A stretch of DNA of 64,000 nt from positions 1,674,001 through 1,738,000 of the forward strand of contig NZ_CP061321.1 in assembly GCF_018687195.1 (NCBI RefSeq), read 5' to 3'. The notes under the pieces were generated by a model that saw nothing but the letters and a program-made list of their open reading frames with translations, did no database searches and was not told the DNA's origin. The DNA comes from Polynucleobacter sp. MWH-UH2A. Lineage in GTDB: Bacteria; Pseudomonadota; Gammaproteobacteria; Burkholderiales; Burkholderiaceae. A program made the translations under genes and the position numbers. Within the stretch, counting starts at the first letter, position 1; each line of letters starts with the position of its first letter. Positions 8,259 through 19,014 of the stretch are shown piece after piece.

Positions 8259-8884
8259 AATTTAAATAATTGCGATTCTGGGGGTTGTAACTTCACTTGA
8301 TTACCTTCAATGCGCAATCGTCCGTCAAGAAACCATTTTACGGCTCGAGGATAAATCTGATGTTCCGCCTTCAAAACTCGAGCAGCGAGTGTATCGGCAT
8401 CATCACCTGCGAGGACTGGCACAGAGGCCTGGCAAATAATTGGTCCCTCATCGACACCATCGGTCACAAAATGCACTGTAGCCCCATGCTCCTTAACCCC
8501 CGCCTCTAAGGCGCGCTCATGGGTATGTAAGCCTGGGAAGGCTGGCAAAAGGGCTGGGTGGATATTGATCAAACGACCCTCAAAATGACGAATAAAACTC
8601 GGGGTCAAAATCCGCATAAAACCGGCTAAGACCACCAAATCAGCTCCAAGCTCATCAATTTTCTGGATCAGAGCAGCATCAAAGGATTCTCGGGTGGCGT
8701 GCTCTTTATGCTCGATTGCAAAGGCTGGAATGCCCTGCGAGCGAGCAAAATCAAGGCCCTTAGCTGCGGAGTGATTCGCTATGACCCCTGCAAATTTGAC
8801 TGGCCATTGCTCTTTTTGAGCTGTTTTAACGATGGCCTCGAAATTAGATCCGCGGCCGGAGATTAAGGTAACGATAGAAAGCAT
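8255..8884 (-). CDS. purN: Phosphoribosylglycinamide formyltransferase PurN
   Basis: Transfers the formyl group of 10-formyl-THF to GAR in step 3 of purine synthesis. Motifs seen are the phosphate-binding ISGRGSN loop at the N-terminus, the catalytic NIHPALLPAFPG segment, and HFVTDGVDEGPII with the catalytic Asp. I choose ATG at 8884 (MLSIVTLISG, 209 residues). A GTG two codons upstream is possible. It is divergent from ribF, with a gap of about 39 bp, and is translationally coupled to the methyltransferase downstream. purM, another gene of the pathway, lies at 26700-27752. Confidence 0.96.
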   Translation of the reverse strand: MLSIVTLISGRGSNFEAIVKTAQKEQWPVKFAGVIANHSAAKGLDFARSQGIPAFAIEHKEHATRESFDAALIQKIDELGADLVVLAGFMRILTPSFIRHFEGRLINIHPALLPAFPGLHTHERALEAGVKEHGATVHFVTDGVDEGPIICQASVPVLAGDDADTLAARVLKAEHQIYPRAVKWFLDGRLRIEGNQVKLQPPESQLFKL

Positions 8885-8923
8885 GCCCACAATATAATTG
8901 ATGGCTACCCTGAAAGCGATTTT

Positions 8924-9874
8924 GTGAACGTATTCCGTGGCTCGACCCCGTTTTCCGCAGGACCTGCTTGTGCCCTAACCATCGGAAATTTCGATGGCGT
9001 GCACAGGGGTCATCACGCCCTGCTCAAGCAGTTGGTTGCCGGCGCCCGCGAAAGGGATTTGACCAGCTGTGTCCTGACCTTTGAGCCCCATCCCAAGGAA
9101 TTTTTCTCCCCCAAGGAAGCGCCACCCCGAATTCTGAATCTGCGCGACAAATTGGCTGCTCTTGCAGATCTGGGTATTGATCGAGTGGTTGTAGAGCACT
9201 TCAACTCAGCATTCGCTCGTCTTTCGCCGGAAGAATTTGTTTCAGAGATTATTGTCAAACGACTCAATACCAAATGGATTTTGATTGGTGATGACTTTTG
9301 CTATGGCGCCAAGCGCGCCGGAAATTTTGCAAGCCTTAAAGCAGCTGGCGAAAAATATGGCTTTGAAGTCTCTAGCATTCAAACGATTTTAGAAGATGGT
9401 GAACGCATTTCGAGTTCAGCATTACGCTCAGCTCTTGCTAATGGCGATATGAAGCAAGCAGAAAAATTATTGGGACGTCCTTATGCTATTTCTGGGCATG
9501 TTATTCATGGGCAAAAGCTTGGTCGCAAGTTGGGATTCCCCACTTTAAATTTAGCGGTAGCAAATCACTTGCATCATCGCAAGCCTGCCACAACCGGCAT
9601 CTTTACTGCACAGGTGCTAGGTCTCGGTGGCGAAGCCTTGCCAGCCGTAGCTAGCCTGGGTGTTCGACCTACAGTAGAAGATGAGGGTCGCGTGTTACTT
9701 GAGACCCACATCTTTGATTACCAACAAGATGTTTACGGAAAAATCATTACCGTTGAACTCTTAGAAAAAATTCGTGACGAGGAAAAATATGATGACCTCG
9801 ATACACTCACTAATGCCATTGCACAAGATGCAAAAGTAGCCAGAAATTATTTCCAGAAAAAATCTTATGTCTGA
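8924..9874 (+). CDS. ribF: Bifunctional riboflavin kinase/FAD synthetase RibF
   Basis: Makes FMN and FAD from riboflavin. The N-terminal FAD synthetase (nucleotidyl transferase) domain has [17 protein letters not shown] near residue 20 and [15 protein letters not shown]. The C-terminal riboflavin kinase domain has [20 protein letters not shown] and [12 protein letters not shown]. The start is a GTG at 8924; the nearby ATG at 8901 is out of frame and soon terminates. It opens the ribF-ileS-lspA gene order known from E. coli and overlaps ileS by 8 bp. No FMN riboswitch can be present in the short upstream gap. Confidence 0.97.
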   Translation: MNVFRGSTPFSAGPACALTIGNFDGVHRGHHALLKQLVAGARERDLTSCVLTFEPHPKEFFSPKEAPPRILNLRDKLAALADLGIDRVVVEHFNSAFARLSPEEFVSEIIVKRLNTKWILIGDDFCYGAKRAGNFASLKAAGEKYGFEVSSIQTILEDGERISSSALRSALANGDMKQAEKLLGRPYAISGHVIHGQKLGRKLGFPTLNLAVANHLHHRKPATTGIFTAQVLGLGGEALPAVASLGVRPTVEDEGRVLLETHIFDYQQDVYGKIITVELLEKIRDEEKYDDLDTLTNAIAQDAKVARNYFQKKSYV

Positions 9875-12728
9875 AAAAGAAAATACCTATCCAGTCAACC
9901 TGCTAGATACCGCATTTCCTATGCGGGGCGATCTAGCAAAACGCGAGCCGCAATGGGTTGCTCAATGGCAAAAAAATAAGCTCTACGAAAAGATTCGTGC
10001 GGCGCATGCCGGTCAAACTAAATTCATCTTGCATGATGGTCCTCCTTACGCCAATGGTGATATTCACATTGGCCATGCGGTGAATAAGATTCTGAAAGAC
10101 ATGATTGTGAAATCCCGCTGGTTGATGGGATTCGATTCCGCATACGTACCAGGCTGGGATTGCCACGGAATGCCAATCGAGATTCAAATTGAGAAACAGT
10201 TTGGCAAGAATCTGCCCACAGCTGAAGTACAGGCTAAAGCCCGTGCCTATGCGCAAGTGCAGGTAGACAAGCAGAAGAAAGATTTTGAGCGATTAGGCGT
10301 CTTGGGCGATTGGAATAACCCCTATCTCACCATGAATTACCGCAACGAGGCCGATGAAATTCGTGCGCTCGGCAAGATTTGGGAAAAGGGCTATGTCTTC
10401 CGTGGCTTAAAACCAGTGAACTGGTGTTTTGATTGTGGCTCTGCGCTTGCAGAAGCCGAAGTGGAATACCAAGATAAAACTGATCCCACAGTCGATGTAG
10501 GTTTTGCATTTGATGATGCGCAGTGCCCACAACTCGCTAAGGCCTTTGGCCTTGCCGAATTGCCTAACAAGCCAGGTCAGATTGTGATCTGGACAACAAC
10601 TCCTTGGACTATTCCTGCTAACCAAGCAATGAACGTTCACCCCGAGTTAGCCTATGCTTTAGTTGATGTAGGCGACAAGCTGTTGATTCTTGCAAAAGAT
10701 CGTGTTGAAACCTGTCTACAAGACTACGGTCTTGAAGGCAAAGTGATTGCAACCTGCCTTGGTGAGAAGCTCGCAAACATTTCTTTCTGGCACCCTCTCG
10801 CTTCTTTACACGAAGGCTACAAACGTCTATCGCCGATCTATGTTGCTGAATATGTCACGCTGGATACTGGCACAGGAATTGTTCACTCCGCCCCAGCCTA
10901 TGGCGAAGAAGACTTTAAGTCATGCAAAGCAAATGGGCTTGTAGACAAAGACATCTTGAACCCCGTAATGGGAAATGGTGTGTATGCATCTTGGTTACCA
11001 CTCTTCGCTAACGAATATATTTGGAAAGCAAATCCAAAAATTGTCGAGGCGATGCGTGAAGCAGGAAGCCTATTGCGTGACAAAACGTATACCCACTCCT
11101 ATATGCATTGCTGGCGCCACAAGTCGCCTATTATTTATCGTGCTACATCCCAGTGGTTTGCGAGCATGGATAAAAAACCATCAGATGGCAAAGCCAGCTT
11201 ACGTGAAACTGCTTTAGCTGGCATAGATGGCACTGACTTCTTCCCTGCATGGGGCAAGCAACGCCTGCATAGCATGATCGCCAATCGTCCTGATTGGACA
11301 CTCTCGCGACAGCGTCAATGGGGCGTACCTATGGCCTTCTTTGTTCATAAAGAAACTGGTGACCCACATCCTCGCACAGTAGAGTTGCTTGAAGAAGTTG
11401 CTAAACGCGTAGAAAAAGGTGGCATTGAAGCTTGGCAGCAACTTGAGGTTTCCGAATTACTCGGCGATGAGGCAGCCCAATACGAAAAGAATCGCGATAC
11501 ATTGGATGTCTGGTTTGATTCAGGCACAACGCATTGGCATGTCATTCGCGGATCGCATCGCGATGAGCTACGCACTGCAGATGCAGAAACCCCTGCTGGT
11601 CGTTTAGCCGATTTGTATCTAGAGGGTTCAGACCAGCACCGTGGTTGGTTCCACTCTTCATTGCTCACTGGCGCAATGCTTGACGGTAAACCCCCTTACA
11701 AAGCGCTTTTGACTCACGGCTTTACCGTTGATGGCCTAGGTCGCAAGATGAGTAAATCCGTAGGCAATGTGATCGCCCCACAACAAGTGGCAGATAAGCT
11801 TGGTGCGGAAATTATTCGCTTATGGGTCGCCTCCACTGACTACTCAGGAGAAATGACGATCTCCGATGAAATCCTGAAGCGCGTGACTGAAAGCTATCGT
11901 CGCATTCGTAATACTTTGCGCTTCTTGCTAGCGAATCTCTCGGATTTTGATCCCATCAAGCATGCGATGCCTTCCGATCAATGGTTGGAAATTGACCGCT
12001 ATGCGGTCGCATTAGCCAATCAATTACAAAGTGATATTGAGGCGCATTACAAGGCTTATGAGTTCCACCCAGCAGTCGCACGTATGCTCACATTCTGCTC
12101 AGAGGATTTAGGCGGCTTCTACTTGGATATCCTTAAAGATCGCCTCTACACTAGCGCGCCTGATTCTACAGATCGTAGGGCGGCACAAAATGCGCTGTTT
12201 CACATTACCCGCAATCTCTTGAAGTGGTTATCCCCATTTCTTTCGTTTACCGCTGAAGAGGCTTGGCAGTCACTTCCTCAAGAGGCCAATAAGAAACTTT
12301 CTGAATCCATCTTCATGGAAGAATTTGGCGCTTTCCCAGAAATCGCCAATGCAGAAGAATTACTTGGCAAATGGAATCGCATTCGCGAGATTCGATCAGA
12401 AATAACTAAGGCTATTGAGGTAGAGCGTGAAACAGGCAATGTAGGCTCATCCCTCCAGGCCGAGCTCACCATTAAGCTTGGTGATGTTGACTTTGCCATC
12501 CTGCACTCGCTCGAGAATGACTTACGCTTTGTCACTATTACCTCAAGCGCCAATATTGAATTAAGCAATGATGGTTTGGAAGTCTTAGTACGCGGCAGTC
12601 AATACAAGAAATGTGGTCGTTGCTGGCACCATACCCAAGATGTTGGCGGCAATGTGGATCATCCTGATCTCTGCAGTCGCTGTATTAGCAATCTTTTTGG
12701 CGATGGCGACCATCGACTCTTTGCTTAA
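9867..12728 (+). CDS. ileS: Isoleucyl-tRNA synthetase
   Basis: Class I aminoacyl-tRNA synthetase of 953 residues charging tRNA-Ile. It has the HIGH signature in [16 protein letters not shown] (about residue 57 onward), the CP1 editing domain with [16 protein letters not shown], the WFDSGTTH segment, the KMSKS loop in [10 protein letters not shown], and a C-terminal four-cysteine zinc ribbon (CGRC...CSRC). Length and domain order match bacterial IleRS of the E. coli type rather than the eukaryote-like mupirocin-resistant type. It overlaps ribF by 8 bp and is followed after 12 bp by lspA. Confidence 0.99.
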   Translation: MSEKENTYPVNLLDTAFPMRGDLAKREPQWVAQWQKNKLYEKIRAAHAGQTKFILHDGPPYANGDIHIGHAVNKILKDMIVKSRWLMGFDSAYVPGWDCHGMPIEIQIEKQFGKNLPTAEVQAKARAYAQVQVDKQKKDFERLGVLGDWNNPYLTMNYRNEADEIRALGKIWEKGYVFRGLKPVNWCFDCGSALAEAEVEYQDKTDPTVDVGFAFDDAQCPQLAKAFGLAELPNKPGQIVIWTTTPWTIPANQAMNVHPELAYALVDVGDKLLILAKDRVETCLQDYGLEGKVIATCLGEKLANISFWHPLASLHEGYKRLSPIYVAEYVTLDTGTGIVHSAPAYGEEDFKSCKANGLVDKDILNPVMGNGVYASWLPLFANEYIWKANPKIVEAMREAGSLLRDKTYTHSYMHCWRHKSPIIYRATSQWFASMDKKPSDGKASLRETALAGIDGTDFFPAWGKQRLHSMIANRPDWTLSRQRQWGVPMAFFVHKETGDPHPRTVELLEEVAKRVEKGGIEAWQQLEVSELLGDEAAQYEKNRDTLDVWFDSGTTHWHVIRGSHRDELRTADAETPAGRLADLYLEGSDQHRGWFHSSLLTGAMLDGKPPYKALLTHGFTVDGLGRKMSKSVGNVIAPQQVADKLGAEIIRLWVASTDYSGEMTISDEILKRVTESYRRIRNTLRFLLANLSDFDPIKHAMPSDQWLEIDRYAVALANQLQSDIEAHYKAYEFHPAVARMLTFCSEDLGGFYLDILKDRLYTSAPDSTDRRAAQNALFHITRNLLKWLSPFLSFTAEEAWQSLPQEANKKLSESIFMEEFGAFPEIANAEELLGKWNRIREIRSEITKAIEVERETGNVGSSLQAELTIKLGDVDFAILHSLENDLRFVTITSSANIELSNDGLEVLVRGSQYKKCGRCWHHTQDVGGNVDHPDLCSRCISNLFGDGDHRLFA

Positions 12729-12740
12729 ACCGAATTTCTA

Positions 12741-13238
12741 ATGAGCCAACAGAACATTCCGTTTTTACGATGCCTGGCGATGGCCAGCATCACACTACTT
12801 CTTGACCAAGTAAGCAAGTGGCTAGCCTTGAGTCAATTGCAGCTCGGGATTCCGGAACCCGTTCTGCCTTTCTTCAATTGGTTATTGCTGTTGAATCCTG
12901 GCGCTGCGTTTTCGTTCTTAGCGCAAAGCTCTGGTTGGCAACGCTGGTTTTTTACAGCCCTCGGATTACTTGCCTGTATTTATATCGTCTATATGTTGCG
13001 CAAGCATCAAGATGAGAAGCTACTTTGCATCGCTCTTAGCCTCATTCTCGGAGGAGCGGCTGGAAATGTCTTAGATCGTCTGATGTATGGCGCCGTCGTT
13101 GACTTCATTGACCTGCACTATGCTAACTGGCACTGGCCAGCCTTTAATGTGGCTGATAGCGCTATTTGCATAGGGGCCGTACTGATCATTGTTAGCGAAT
13201 TATGCAAGTCATTTGGCAAATCCCCTCAATCCCAGTAA
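12741..13238 (+). CDS. lspA: Lipoprotein signal peptidase (signal peptidase II)
   Basis: Inner-membrane aspartyl protease of 165 residues that removes signal peptides of diacylglyceryl-prolipoproteins such as the LivJ-like protein in this window. Four hydrophobic segments are visible. The catalytic aspartates lie in GAVVDFIDLH (Asp121) and FNVADSAI (Asp139). Conserved LDQVSK, NPGAAFSFL and GNVLDR motifs are present. It follows ileS by 12 bp, as in many proteobacteria, and is 9 bp ahead of coaBC. Confidence 0.97.
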   Translation: MSQQNIPFLRCLAMASITLLLDQVSKWLALSQLQLGIPEPVLPFFNWLLLLNPGAAFSFLAQSSGWQRWFFTALGLLACIYIVYMLRKHQDEKLLCIALSLILGGAAGNVLDRLMYGAVVDFIDLHYANWHWPAFNVADSAICIGAVLIIVSELCKSFGKSPQSQ

Positions 13239-13247
13239 GCTGGCGCC

Positions 13248-14459
13248 ATGCAATCTTTAATCAATAAAAAAATCGTTCTCGGCATCTCTGGTGGCATTGC
13301 TGCTTATAAGACACCTGAGCTTGCTCGATTACTGATGCAAGAAGGTGCTTCGGTCCAAGTGGTGATGACTGAAGCTGCGCAACAGTTTGTCACCCCAGTA
13401 ACGATGCAAGCTCTAACTGGCAACCCTGTTTTTACTAGCCAGTGGGATAACAGTGTTGGCAACAACATGGCGCATATTGAACTCTCGCGCGCTGCCGATG
13501 CGATTGTGATTGCCCCAGGAAGCGCAGACCTGATGGCAAAGCTTTCTTTAGGATTAGCGGATGATTTATTGAGCACTCTATGTCTCGCTAGAGACTGCCC
13601 TCTACTCATTGCCCCAGCAATGAATAAGCAAATGTGGGAGCATGCTGCGACCCAAAGAAGTGCGGAACGATTAAGTAAAGATGGTGTCACGCTACTGGGT
13701 CCCGCTAGCGGATTTCAGGCTTGTGGCGAAGTAGGCATGGGTCGAATGCTCGAACCAGTAGGGATTGCAGAACAAGTCATTGCCTTCTTTCAGAAAAAAA
13801 CTTTGCTCGGTAAAAAAGTACTGATCACTGCAGGACCAACATTCGAGGCAATCGACCCAGTACGAGGTATCACCAATCACAGCTCCGGAAAAATGGGCTT
13901 TGCTATTGCTAGAGCAGCACTAGAAGCTGGGGCTGATGTCCATTTAGTAGCTGGTCCATGCGACTTACCCACACCCCTAGAGGCGACTGGGCGTATTACT
14001 CGTACGAATGTCGTCAGCGCCAAAGAAATGCATGCAGCAACGCTAGCAGCTACAAATTGCGATGTCTTTTTCGCGGTTGCTGCGGTTGCTGACTGGGGTA
14101 TCGCTAAGCCAGCCAAAGAAAAGATCAAGCGCAATGGCAAAGAAGCACCCAATATTGAATTTGTCGCTAACCCCGACATTCTGTTGGATGTGGCTAAAGC
14201 AGTAAAAACTAAGGGTGGCAAGCCCCATCCTTACTGCGTCGGATTTGCCGCCGAATCTACCGACCTTGAAAAACATGCTGACGAAAAACGGAAACGCAAA
14301 GGCATTCCGATGATTGTGGGGAATATTGGTCCCGATACATTTGGTAGCGATTTAAATCAACTGTTAGTCATCGATGCGGCCGGCAGTAAAAAAATTGCCA
14401 AAGCAGAAAAATTACAACTCGCACGCCAACTCATTCAGTTGGTAGCTAAAAAAATTTAA
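13248..14459 (+). CDS. coaBC: Bifunctional phosphopantothenoylcysteine decarboxylase/phosphopantothenate-cysteine ligase
   Basis: Two consecutive steps of coenzyme A synthesis in one 403-residue protein. The N-terminal flavin decarboxylase (CoaC) shows [18 protein letters not shown], the HIELSRAAD active-site His region, and the substrate clamp [11 protein letters not shown]. The C-terminal ligase (CoaB), from about residue 185, has [20 protein letters not shown] and [13 protein letters not shown], which bind nucleotide. It is placed between lspA and dut on the same strand with gaps of 9 and 13 bp. Pantothenate for this pathway depends in part on panB at 32278-33093. Confidence 0.97.
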   Translation: MQSLINKKIVLGISGGIAAYKTPELARLLMQEGASVQVVMTEAAQQFVTPVTMQALTGNPVFTSQWDNSVGNNMAHIELSRAADAIVIAPGSADLMAKLSLGLADDLLSTLCLARDCPLLIAPAMNKQMWEHAATQRSAERLSKDGVTLLGPASGFQACGEVGMGRMLEPVGIAEQVIAFFQKKTLLGKKVLITAGPTFEAIDPVRGITNHSSGKMGFAIARAALEAGADVHLVAGPCDLPTPLEATGRITRTNVVSAKEMHAATLAATNCDVFFAVAAVADWGIAKPAKEKIKRNGKEAPNIEFVANPDILLDVAKAVKTKGGKPHPYCVGFAAESTDLEKHADEKRKRKGIPMIVGNIGPDTFGSDLNQLLVIDAAGSKKIAKAEKLQLARQLIQLVAKKI

Positions 14460-14472
14460 TTTAGGAAATTTC

Positions 14473-14922
14473 ATGCAATCTTTACAAGTCAAAATTCTGG
14501 ATGAGCGTATGCGCGATCAATTACCGGCTTATGGCACACCCGGTAGCGCAGGATTAGATTTGCGCGCCTGCATTGAAGAAGCTATTGAAATTGCTCCGGG
14601 TCAAACCGTACTCGTTCCAACAGGCCTAGCCATTTATGTTGAAGACCCACGTTATGCCGCATTTATTCTGCCCCGCTCTGGCCTTGGCCATAAGCACGGC
14701 ATCGTTTTAGGCAACCTAGTTGGTCTCATTGATTCTGACTATCAAGGCCAACTCATGGTGAGCACTTGGAACCGCGGGTCTACTCCATTCAAGCTTGAGC
14801 CTATGGAGCGCCTTGCTCAACTAGTGGTCATGCCCGTACAACAAGTTGAACTCAAAGTCGTTGAAGAATTTACTGAGAGCAGTCGCGGTGCCGGGGGCTT
14901 TGGCAGCACTGGGCGCAGCTAA
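14473..14922 (+). CDS. dut: Deoxyuridine 5'-triphosphate nucleotidohydrolase (dUTPase)
   Basis: Trimeric dUTPase of 149 residues that hydrolyses dUTP to dUMP, keeping uracil out of DNA and feeding dTMP synthesis. The conserved motifs are seen in order: [41 protein letters not shown], and the glycine-rich P-loop-like tail [12 protein letters not shown]. Co-location with coaBC is widespread in proteobacteria. A terminator follows. Confidence 0.98.
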   Translation: MQSLQVKILDERMRDQLPAYGTPGSAGLDLRACIEEAIEIAPGQTVLVPTGLAIYVEDPRYAAFILPRSGLGHKHGIVLGNLVGLIDSDYQGQLMVSTWNRGSTPFKLEPMERLAQLVVMPVQQVELKVVEEFTESSRGAGGFGSTGRS

Positions 14923-14949
14923 GTAAAATTAGAATCAGGAAAGCAATAA

Positions 14950-14988
14950 AAAAGCCACCCCAGTGTCACTAGGGTGGCTTTTGTTTTT
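14950..14988. terminator. Intrinsic terminator after dut, probably bidirectional
   Basis: Eleven-base arms AAAAGCCACCC (14950-14960) and GGGTGGCTTTT (14972-14982) with an 11-base loop, then GTTTTT. The A-run on the other side lets it also serve the convergent small gene at 14998-15231. Confidence 0.8.
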
Positions 14989-14997
14989 AGGTAAAAC

Positions 14998-15231
14998 TTA
15001 TTTACGAATATGGGCATGACGAGCTGCGTCTTGCGACATGCCAGCCCCATTACCTTCGCGAGACTCCTTTTCTGCGGAGATTTCTTTGCGACGCTCTTTG
15101 CAGGATCCAGCAATTTCTTGCAGGGCCTTACGAGCGCGGGCAGCCGAAGCCTTAATGCCTTTACCCTGAAACTTTTCATTCTCAGCTTTATACGTTTCAA
15201 ACGCTTCAAGCAATTTATCGTGATGTGACAT
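14998..15231 (-). CDS. Small basic helical protein resembling the N-terminal part of Hc1 (histone H1-like) proteins
   Basis: A 77-residue protein with no signal peptide, rich in Lys, Glu, Ala and Arg and predicted helical. The core GKGIKASAARARKALQEI followed by CKERRKEISAEK resembles the pattern of bacterial histone H1-like proteins (Hc1 family: GNKAA..R.R....I....K..RKE), but the usual lysine- and alanine-rich DNA-binding tail is missing. A role in nucleoid binding is therefore only a suggestion. It has a plausible ribosome-binding site (AAGGAAA) just upstream on the minus strand. It stands alone between dut and the clp genes and shares a terminator with dut. An alternative is an unrelated coiled-coil protein. 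It is likely real: compact, in frame to a good stop, with its own terminator. Confidence 0.65.
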   Translation of the reverse strand: MSHHDKLLEAFETYKAENEKFQGKGIKASAARARKALQEIAGSCKERRKEISAEKESREGNGAGMSQDAARHAHIRK

Positions 15232-15261
15232 ATTTTCCTTTTGATTAAGAATGGTAACGAT

Positions 15262-17568
15262 TTAAATCTCTTCTACAGGGGCAACATCAACCTTGGCAGC
15301 TTTGCCTGGTAATTTTGGAATATCAAAACTCAAGTTCACCTTACCGTCAGAGTCAATATCCACATCCACATGGCCACCTTGAGCCAGCTTACCAAACAGC
15401 AACTCATCAGCCAAGGCCTTACGAACGGTGTCCTGAATAATGCGCTGCATTGGACGCGCACCCATTAATGGATCAAATCCATGCTTCGCCAAATGGGCTC
15501 GTAGAGCTGGACTAAAGGTGGCATCCACTTTCTTCTCATGCAGTTGCTCTTCTAATTGCATCAAGAACTTATCAACCACACGCATGATGATGGTTTCATC
15601 GAGCGCCTTGAATGAAACGATAGCATCCAAACGATTGCGGAACTCAGGCGTAAAGAATTTCTTGATATCCGCCATTTCATCGCCAGATTCGCGAGCATTG
15701 GTAAATCCAATGGTGGACTTCTGCATTACCTCAGCGCCTGCATTGGTAGTCATGATGATGATGACATTACGGAAGTCTGTCTTACGGCCATTGTTATCAG
15801 TCAAAGTTCCATGATCCATGACTTGCAACAGAATATTGAAGATGTCTGGATGAGCCTTCTCAATCTCATCCAAGAGCAATACACAGTGAGGTTTTTTATT
15901 CACTGCCTCAGTCAATAAGCCACCCTGATCAAAACCAACATATCCAGGAGGGGCGCCAATTAAACGGCTTACGGCGTGACGCTCCATGTACTCAGACATA
16001 TCAAAACGCAAAAGCTCAATACCCAAAATAAAGGCTAATTGCTTTGCTACCTCTGTCTTACCAACGCCTGTTGGACCGGAGAATAAGAAAGAGCCTATCG
16101 GGCGATCAACCTTACCAAGACCTGCGCGCGTCATCTTAATGGCACTGGCCAAAGCTTCAATGGCGGGATCTTGACCAAACACCACACTCTTAATATCTCG
16201 ATCAAGAGTCTGCAACTTACTACGATCGTCAACGGTTACGGATTGAGGCGGTATGCGGGCAATCTTGGCAACAATCTCCTCAATCTCAGGACGGCCAATC
16301 GTTTTCTTCTGTTTTGATCTGGGCAAAATACGTTGTGCTGCGCCAGCCTCATCAATCACATCAATTGCCTTATCAGGCAGATGACGATCGTTAATGTAAC
16401 GTGAAGAAAGTTCAGCGGCAGCTACCAAAGCCCCAGCAGAGTACTTGACGCTATGGTGCTCTTCAAACCGTGACTTTAGGCCACGCAAAATTTGTACAGT
16501 TTGATCGACGGTTGGTTCAACAACATCCACTTTCTGGAAGCGACGAGATAAGGCAGCATCTTTTTCAAAGATACCGCGATACTCAGTAAAGGTGGTTGCA
16601 CCAATACATTTCAGAGAACCATTAGATAGAGCAGGCTTTAGTAAGTTGCTGGCATCTAAGGTACCACCTGAAGCTGCGCCAGCACCAATCAGTGTATGAA
16701 TCTCATCAATAAACAATACGCCGTGTGCATGATCTTTTAAAGACTTCAGCACACTCTTCAAACGCTGCTCAAAATCACCACGGTATTTAGTTCCCGCCAG
16801 CAATGCGCCCATGTCCAATGAATAGACAGTTGCGTTCGCCAAAATCTCTGGCACATCGCCCTTCACAATTCTCCAAGCCAAACCTTCGGCAATCGCAGTC
16901 TTACCAACGCCTGCCTCACCTACTAACAAGGGATTATTTTTACGACGACGGCACAGAACCTGAATAACCCGCTCAACCTCACTCTCACGACCAATCAAAG
17001 GATCGATCTTGCCCTGGCGAGCCATAGCATTGAGGTTTTGGGTGTACTGATCTAAAGGACTTTCTTTGCCGGAGGCAGCAGACTCTTCGGTATCTTGTGT
17101 CGACTCTACTGGCTTCACATGTTCAGCCTGATCTTTACGTACACCGTGACTAATAAAGTTCACTACATCTAAACGGGTCACGCCTTGTTGTTGCAAGAAA
17201 TACACTGCGTGCGAATCTTTTTCACCAAAAATTGCTACCAGTACATTTGCGCCAGTAACTTCTTTCTTCCCATTTGAGGTCGATTGCACATGCATAATCG
17301 CGCGCTGAATCACACGCTGAAAACCCAATGTTGGCTGTGTATCTACTTCATCGTTGCCAGGAACTACTGGAGTGTTGTCATTAATGAAGTTCTTTAGCTG
17401 AGCGCGCAGCTCCGCAATATTAACCGCGCAAGCTTTAAGTACCTCAACTGCAGTGGCGTTATCCAACAAGGCTGCAAGCAAATGCTCTACCGTAATGAAC
17501 TCATGTCTGGATGCACGAGCGTCAACAAACGCCATGTGCAGACTTACTTCTAGTTCTTGAGCAATCAT
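15262..17568 (-). CDS. clpA: ATP-dependent Clp protease ATP-binding subunit ClpA
   Basis: Hexameric AAA+ unfoldase that feeds substrates to ClpP; with ClpS it degrades N-end-rule proteins. The N-terminal repeat domain (about 1-145, starting [14 protein letters not shown]) precedes two AAA+ modules with Walker A GEAGVGKT (about 217-224) and GPTGVGKT (about 497-504). The ClpP-docking tripeptide is IGF in the second module. I place the start at ATG 17568 (768 residues) because it overlaps the clpS stop as ATGA and removes a non-conserved MHYGGS leader. ClpP itself is not in the window. Confidence 0.97.
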   Translation of the reverse strand: MIAQELEVSLHMAFVDARASRHEFITVEHLLAALLDNATAVEVLKACAVNIAELRAQLKNFINDNTPVVPGNDEVDTQPTLGFQRVIQRAIMHVQSTSNGKKEVTGANVLVAIFGEKDSHAVYFLQQQGVTRLDVVNFISHGVRKDQAEHVKPVESTQDTEESAASGKESPLDQYTQNLNAMARQGKIDPLIGRESEVERVIQVLCRRRKNNPLLVGEAGVGKTAIAEGLAWRIVKGDVPEILANATVYSLDMGALLAGTKYRGDFEQRLKSVLKSLKDHAHGVLFIDEIHTLIGAGAASGGTLDASNLLKPALSNGSLKCIGATTFTEYRGIFEKDAALSRRFQKVDVVEPTVDQTVQILRGLKSRFEEHHSVKYSAGALVAAAELSSRYINDRHLPDKAIDVIDEAGAAQRILPRSKQKKTIGRPEIEEIVAKIARIPPQSVTVDDRSKLQTLDRDIKSVVFGQDPAIEALASAIKMTRAGLGKVDRPIGSFLFSGPTGVGKTEVAKQLAFILGIELLRFDMSEYMERHAVSRLIGAPPGYVGFDQGGLLTEAVNKKPHCVLLLDEIEKAHPDIFNILLQVMDHGTLTDNNGRKTDFRNVIIIMTTNAGAEVMQKSTIGFTNARESGDEMADIKKFFTPEFRNRLDAIVSFKALDETIIMRVVDKFLMQLEEQLHEKKVDATFSPALRAHLAKHGFDPLMGARPMQRIIQDTVRKALADELLFGKLAQGGHVDVDIDSDGKVNLSFDIPKLPGKAAKVDVAPVEEI

Positions 17569-17912
17569 GCTTCCTCCATAGTGCACTGTAATGGGTGACC
17601 AGCTTCACGCGATAATTCAATTACTTGATGTACTTTAGTGGCTGCAACATCGCGTGTAAATACGCCACAGATACCTTTGCCAACTAAATGCACTTGCAAC
17701 ATGATCCGTGTTGCAGTCTCATGATCTTTATTGAAGTACTCCTGAATGATCATCACCACAAATTCCATTGGGGTGTAATCATCATTCAGTAATAAAACTT
17801 TATACATCGAGGGAACCTTAACTTGCTCGACTTGTTTTTCGAGTAAAAGGGTGTCCTCGACATGGGGATTGACGGGTATGCCGGTAGTGGGATTCTTTGG
17901 TGCGCGACTCAT
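17565..17912 (-). CDS. clpS: ATP-dependent Clp protease adaptor ClpS
   Basis: Adaptor that binds N-degron residues and delivers them to ClpA. The 115-residue form from ATG 17912 begins [11 protein letters not shown]. The conserved core starts with [18 protein letters not shown], the ligand-pocket region, and includes [18 protein letters not shown]. The frame allows two upstream Mets (17930 and 17921), which add MFRMFL and are less family-like. It overlaps clpA by 4 bp, so the two are translationally coupled. Confidence 0.97.
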   Translation of the reverse strand: MSRAPKNPTTGIPVNPHVEDTLLLEKQVEQVKVPSMYKVLLLNDDYTPMEFVVMIIQEYFNKDHETATRIMLQVHLVGKGICGVFTRDVAATKVHQVIELSREAGHPLQCTMEEA

Positions 17913-18058
17913 GAGAAACATTCTAAACACAGATATCTAAACTTGATTTAAGGGGGTTCTTGTTATGAAAAACCCTAAAAAATCCTGATTTAACCCATAT
18001 TGGGGCATTTTTTGACAAAAAAAGGGGTAATTACTGGGTAATAAGGCCATTTAACTCC

Positions 18059-18087
18059 TTGACACCCCTACAAAAAGGGCAAACAAT
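18059..18087 (+). promoter_or_regulatory. Candidate promoter of the cold-shock gene
   Basis: A perfect -35 TTGACA (18059-18064), 17 bp spacer and weak -10 AACAAT (18082-18087). It would give a leader of roughly 100 nt before the start codon, in keeping with the long leaders of cspA-type mRNAs. An ACCCCT/AGGGGT inverted repeat (18064-18069 and 18092-18097) overlaps it. Confidence 0.35.
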
Positions 18088-18196
18088 CAGGGGTAGGCCT
18101 TTAAAGAGGTTCTATTTAGGCGTGTTGTGGATTGAAACTGATTAAAAAGTATTTACCCTCATCACGGTTGTTTTAAGTTTATGTAATGGAGTTCGC

Positions 18197-18400
18197 ATGG
18201 CGACCGGAATTGTTAAGTGGTTCAATGATGCAAAAGGTTTTGGCTTTATCAAACCGGATGATGGTGAAGAAGAGTTGTTCGCGCATTTCAGCGCAATTAC
18301 TATGCCTGGGTTCAAGACCCTCAAGGAAAACCAAAAGGTAACTTTTGATATTACCCAAGGTCCTAAAGGCAAACAAGCTACAAATATCCAAGCGGCTTAA
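18197..18400 (+). CDS. Cold-shock domain protein (CspA family)
   Basis: A 67-residue single cold-shock domain that binds single-stranded RNA and DNA, acting as an RNA chaperone. RNP1 is KGFGFI and RNP2 is LFAHF; the opening [16 protein letters not shown] is typical. It has a strong TAATGGAGT ribosome-binding region and its own terminator, so it is a single-gene unit. The upstream gap of 266 bp is the longest in the window and probably holds the promoter and a regulatory leader. Several Csp paralogues exist in most genomes, so I give no specific symbol. Confidence 0.97.
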   Translation: MATGIVKWFNDAKGFGFIKPDDGEEELFAHFSAITMPGFKTLKENQKVTFDITQGPKGKQATNIQAA

Positions 18401-18421
18401 TAGTCCTTAGATCATCATGAG

Positions 18422-18451
18422 AAACCCAGGATTTGTTCCTGGGTTTTTTTT
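18422..18451 (+). terminator. Intrinsic terminator after the cold-shock gene
   Basis: Ten-base arms AAACCCAGGA (18422-18431) and TCCTGGGTTT (18437-18446) with loop TTTGT, followed by an uninterrupted T-run to 18451. Confidence 0.9.
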
Positions 18452-18483
18452 CGCCTATAAATTGACTCACTTAAAATGCAAGT

Positions 18484-18936
18484 ATGCATACAAAAGTAAA
18501 ACTCATTCATAAAATCTTTATTACCTGCTGTCTACTAAGCTCGGCAAACGTTTGGGCTCAGCTCAATGTGGGGCTACCGACTATTGAACTCAAAACAGGC
18601 ATTTACCGAATTCAGGCAGAACTAGCTGACACACCCAAGGCCAGAGAAATAGGTTTAATGAATCGCACCAGCATGTCAACCAATTCGGGGATGTTGTTTA
18701 TCTTCGAGCAGAAAGCTGGGCATTGCTTTTGGATGAACAACACCAAAATTCCACTCTCGATTGCCTTTATAGCTGACGATGGCAAGATTGTGAACATCGA
18801 AGAAATGCAGGCCGAGACTACTAATAATCATTGCCCTAAGGCTGCAGTACGTTATGCCCTGGAGATGAATAAGCAATGGTTCTCTGATCGGGTGATCACT
18901 CCTGGAAGCGTTATTACTGGACTACCAAAGAGATAA
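18484..18936 (+). CDS. Secreted DUF192 family protein
   Basis: A 150-residue protein with a Sec-type signal peptide (basic KVKLIHK, then a hydrophobic stretch, likely cleavage after VWA near residue 25), so it is periplasmic. The mature part matches the DUF192 pattern: ELADTPKAREIGLMNRTSM, GMLFIFEQKAGHCFWMNNTK and PLSIAFIADDGKIVNIEEM, ending in ALEMNKQWF. The family folds as a small beta structure and its function is unknown. It is monocistronic between two terminators. Confidence 0.88.
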   Translation: MHTKVKLIHKIFITCCLLSSANVWAQLNVGLPTIELKTGIYRIQAELADTPKAREIGLMNRTSMSTNSGMLFIFEQKAGHCFWMNNTKIPLSIAFIADDGKIVNIEEMQAETTNNHCPKAAVRYALEMNKQWFSDRVITPGSVITGLPKR

Positions 18937-18969
18937 AAAGCAATCGATCAAGAAAAGTGAAGTGGCAAA

Positions 18970-18995
18970 AAAACGCAGGCCTAGGCCTGCGTTTT
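18970..18995. terminator. Bidirectional terminator between the DUF192 gene and ppnP
   Basis: Perfect 12-base inverted repeat AAAACGCAGGCC (18970-18981) and GGCCTGCGTTTT (18984-18995) around TA, with A- and T-runs on the two sides. It lies between two convergent genes. Confidence 0.88.
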
Positions 18996-19014
18996 GCTTT
19001 AAGCAGAAGTACGT

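Noticed and set aside
14919-15209. A 96-codon minus-strand frame overlapping the small Hc1-like gene
   Set aside because: It is a shifted frame of the better gene at 14998-15231, runs through the dut terminator and resembles no family.
18012-18045. First TTGACA upstream of the cold-shock gene as a promoter
   Set aside because: No acceptable -10 hexamer lies 15-18 bp downstream of it; the second TTGACA at 18059 is better.
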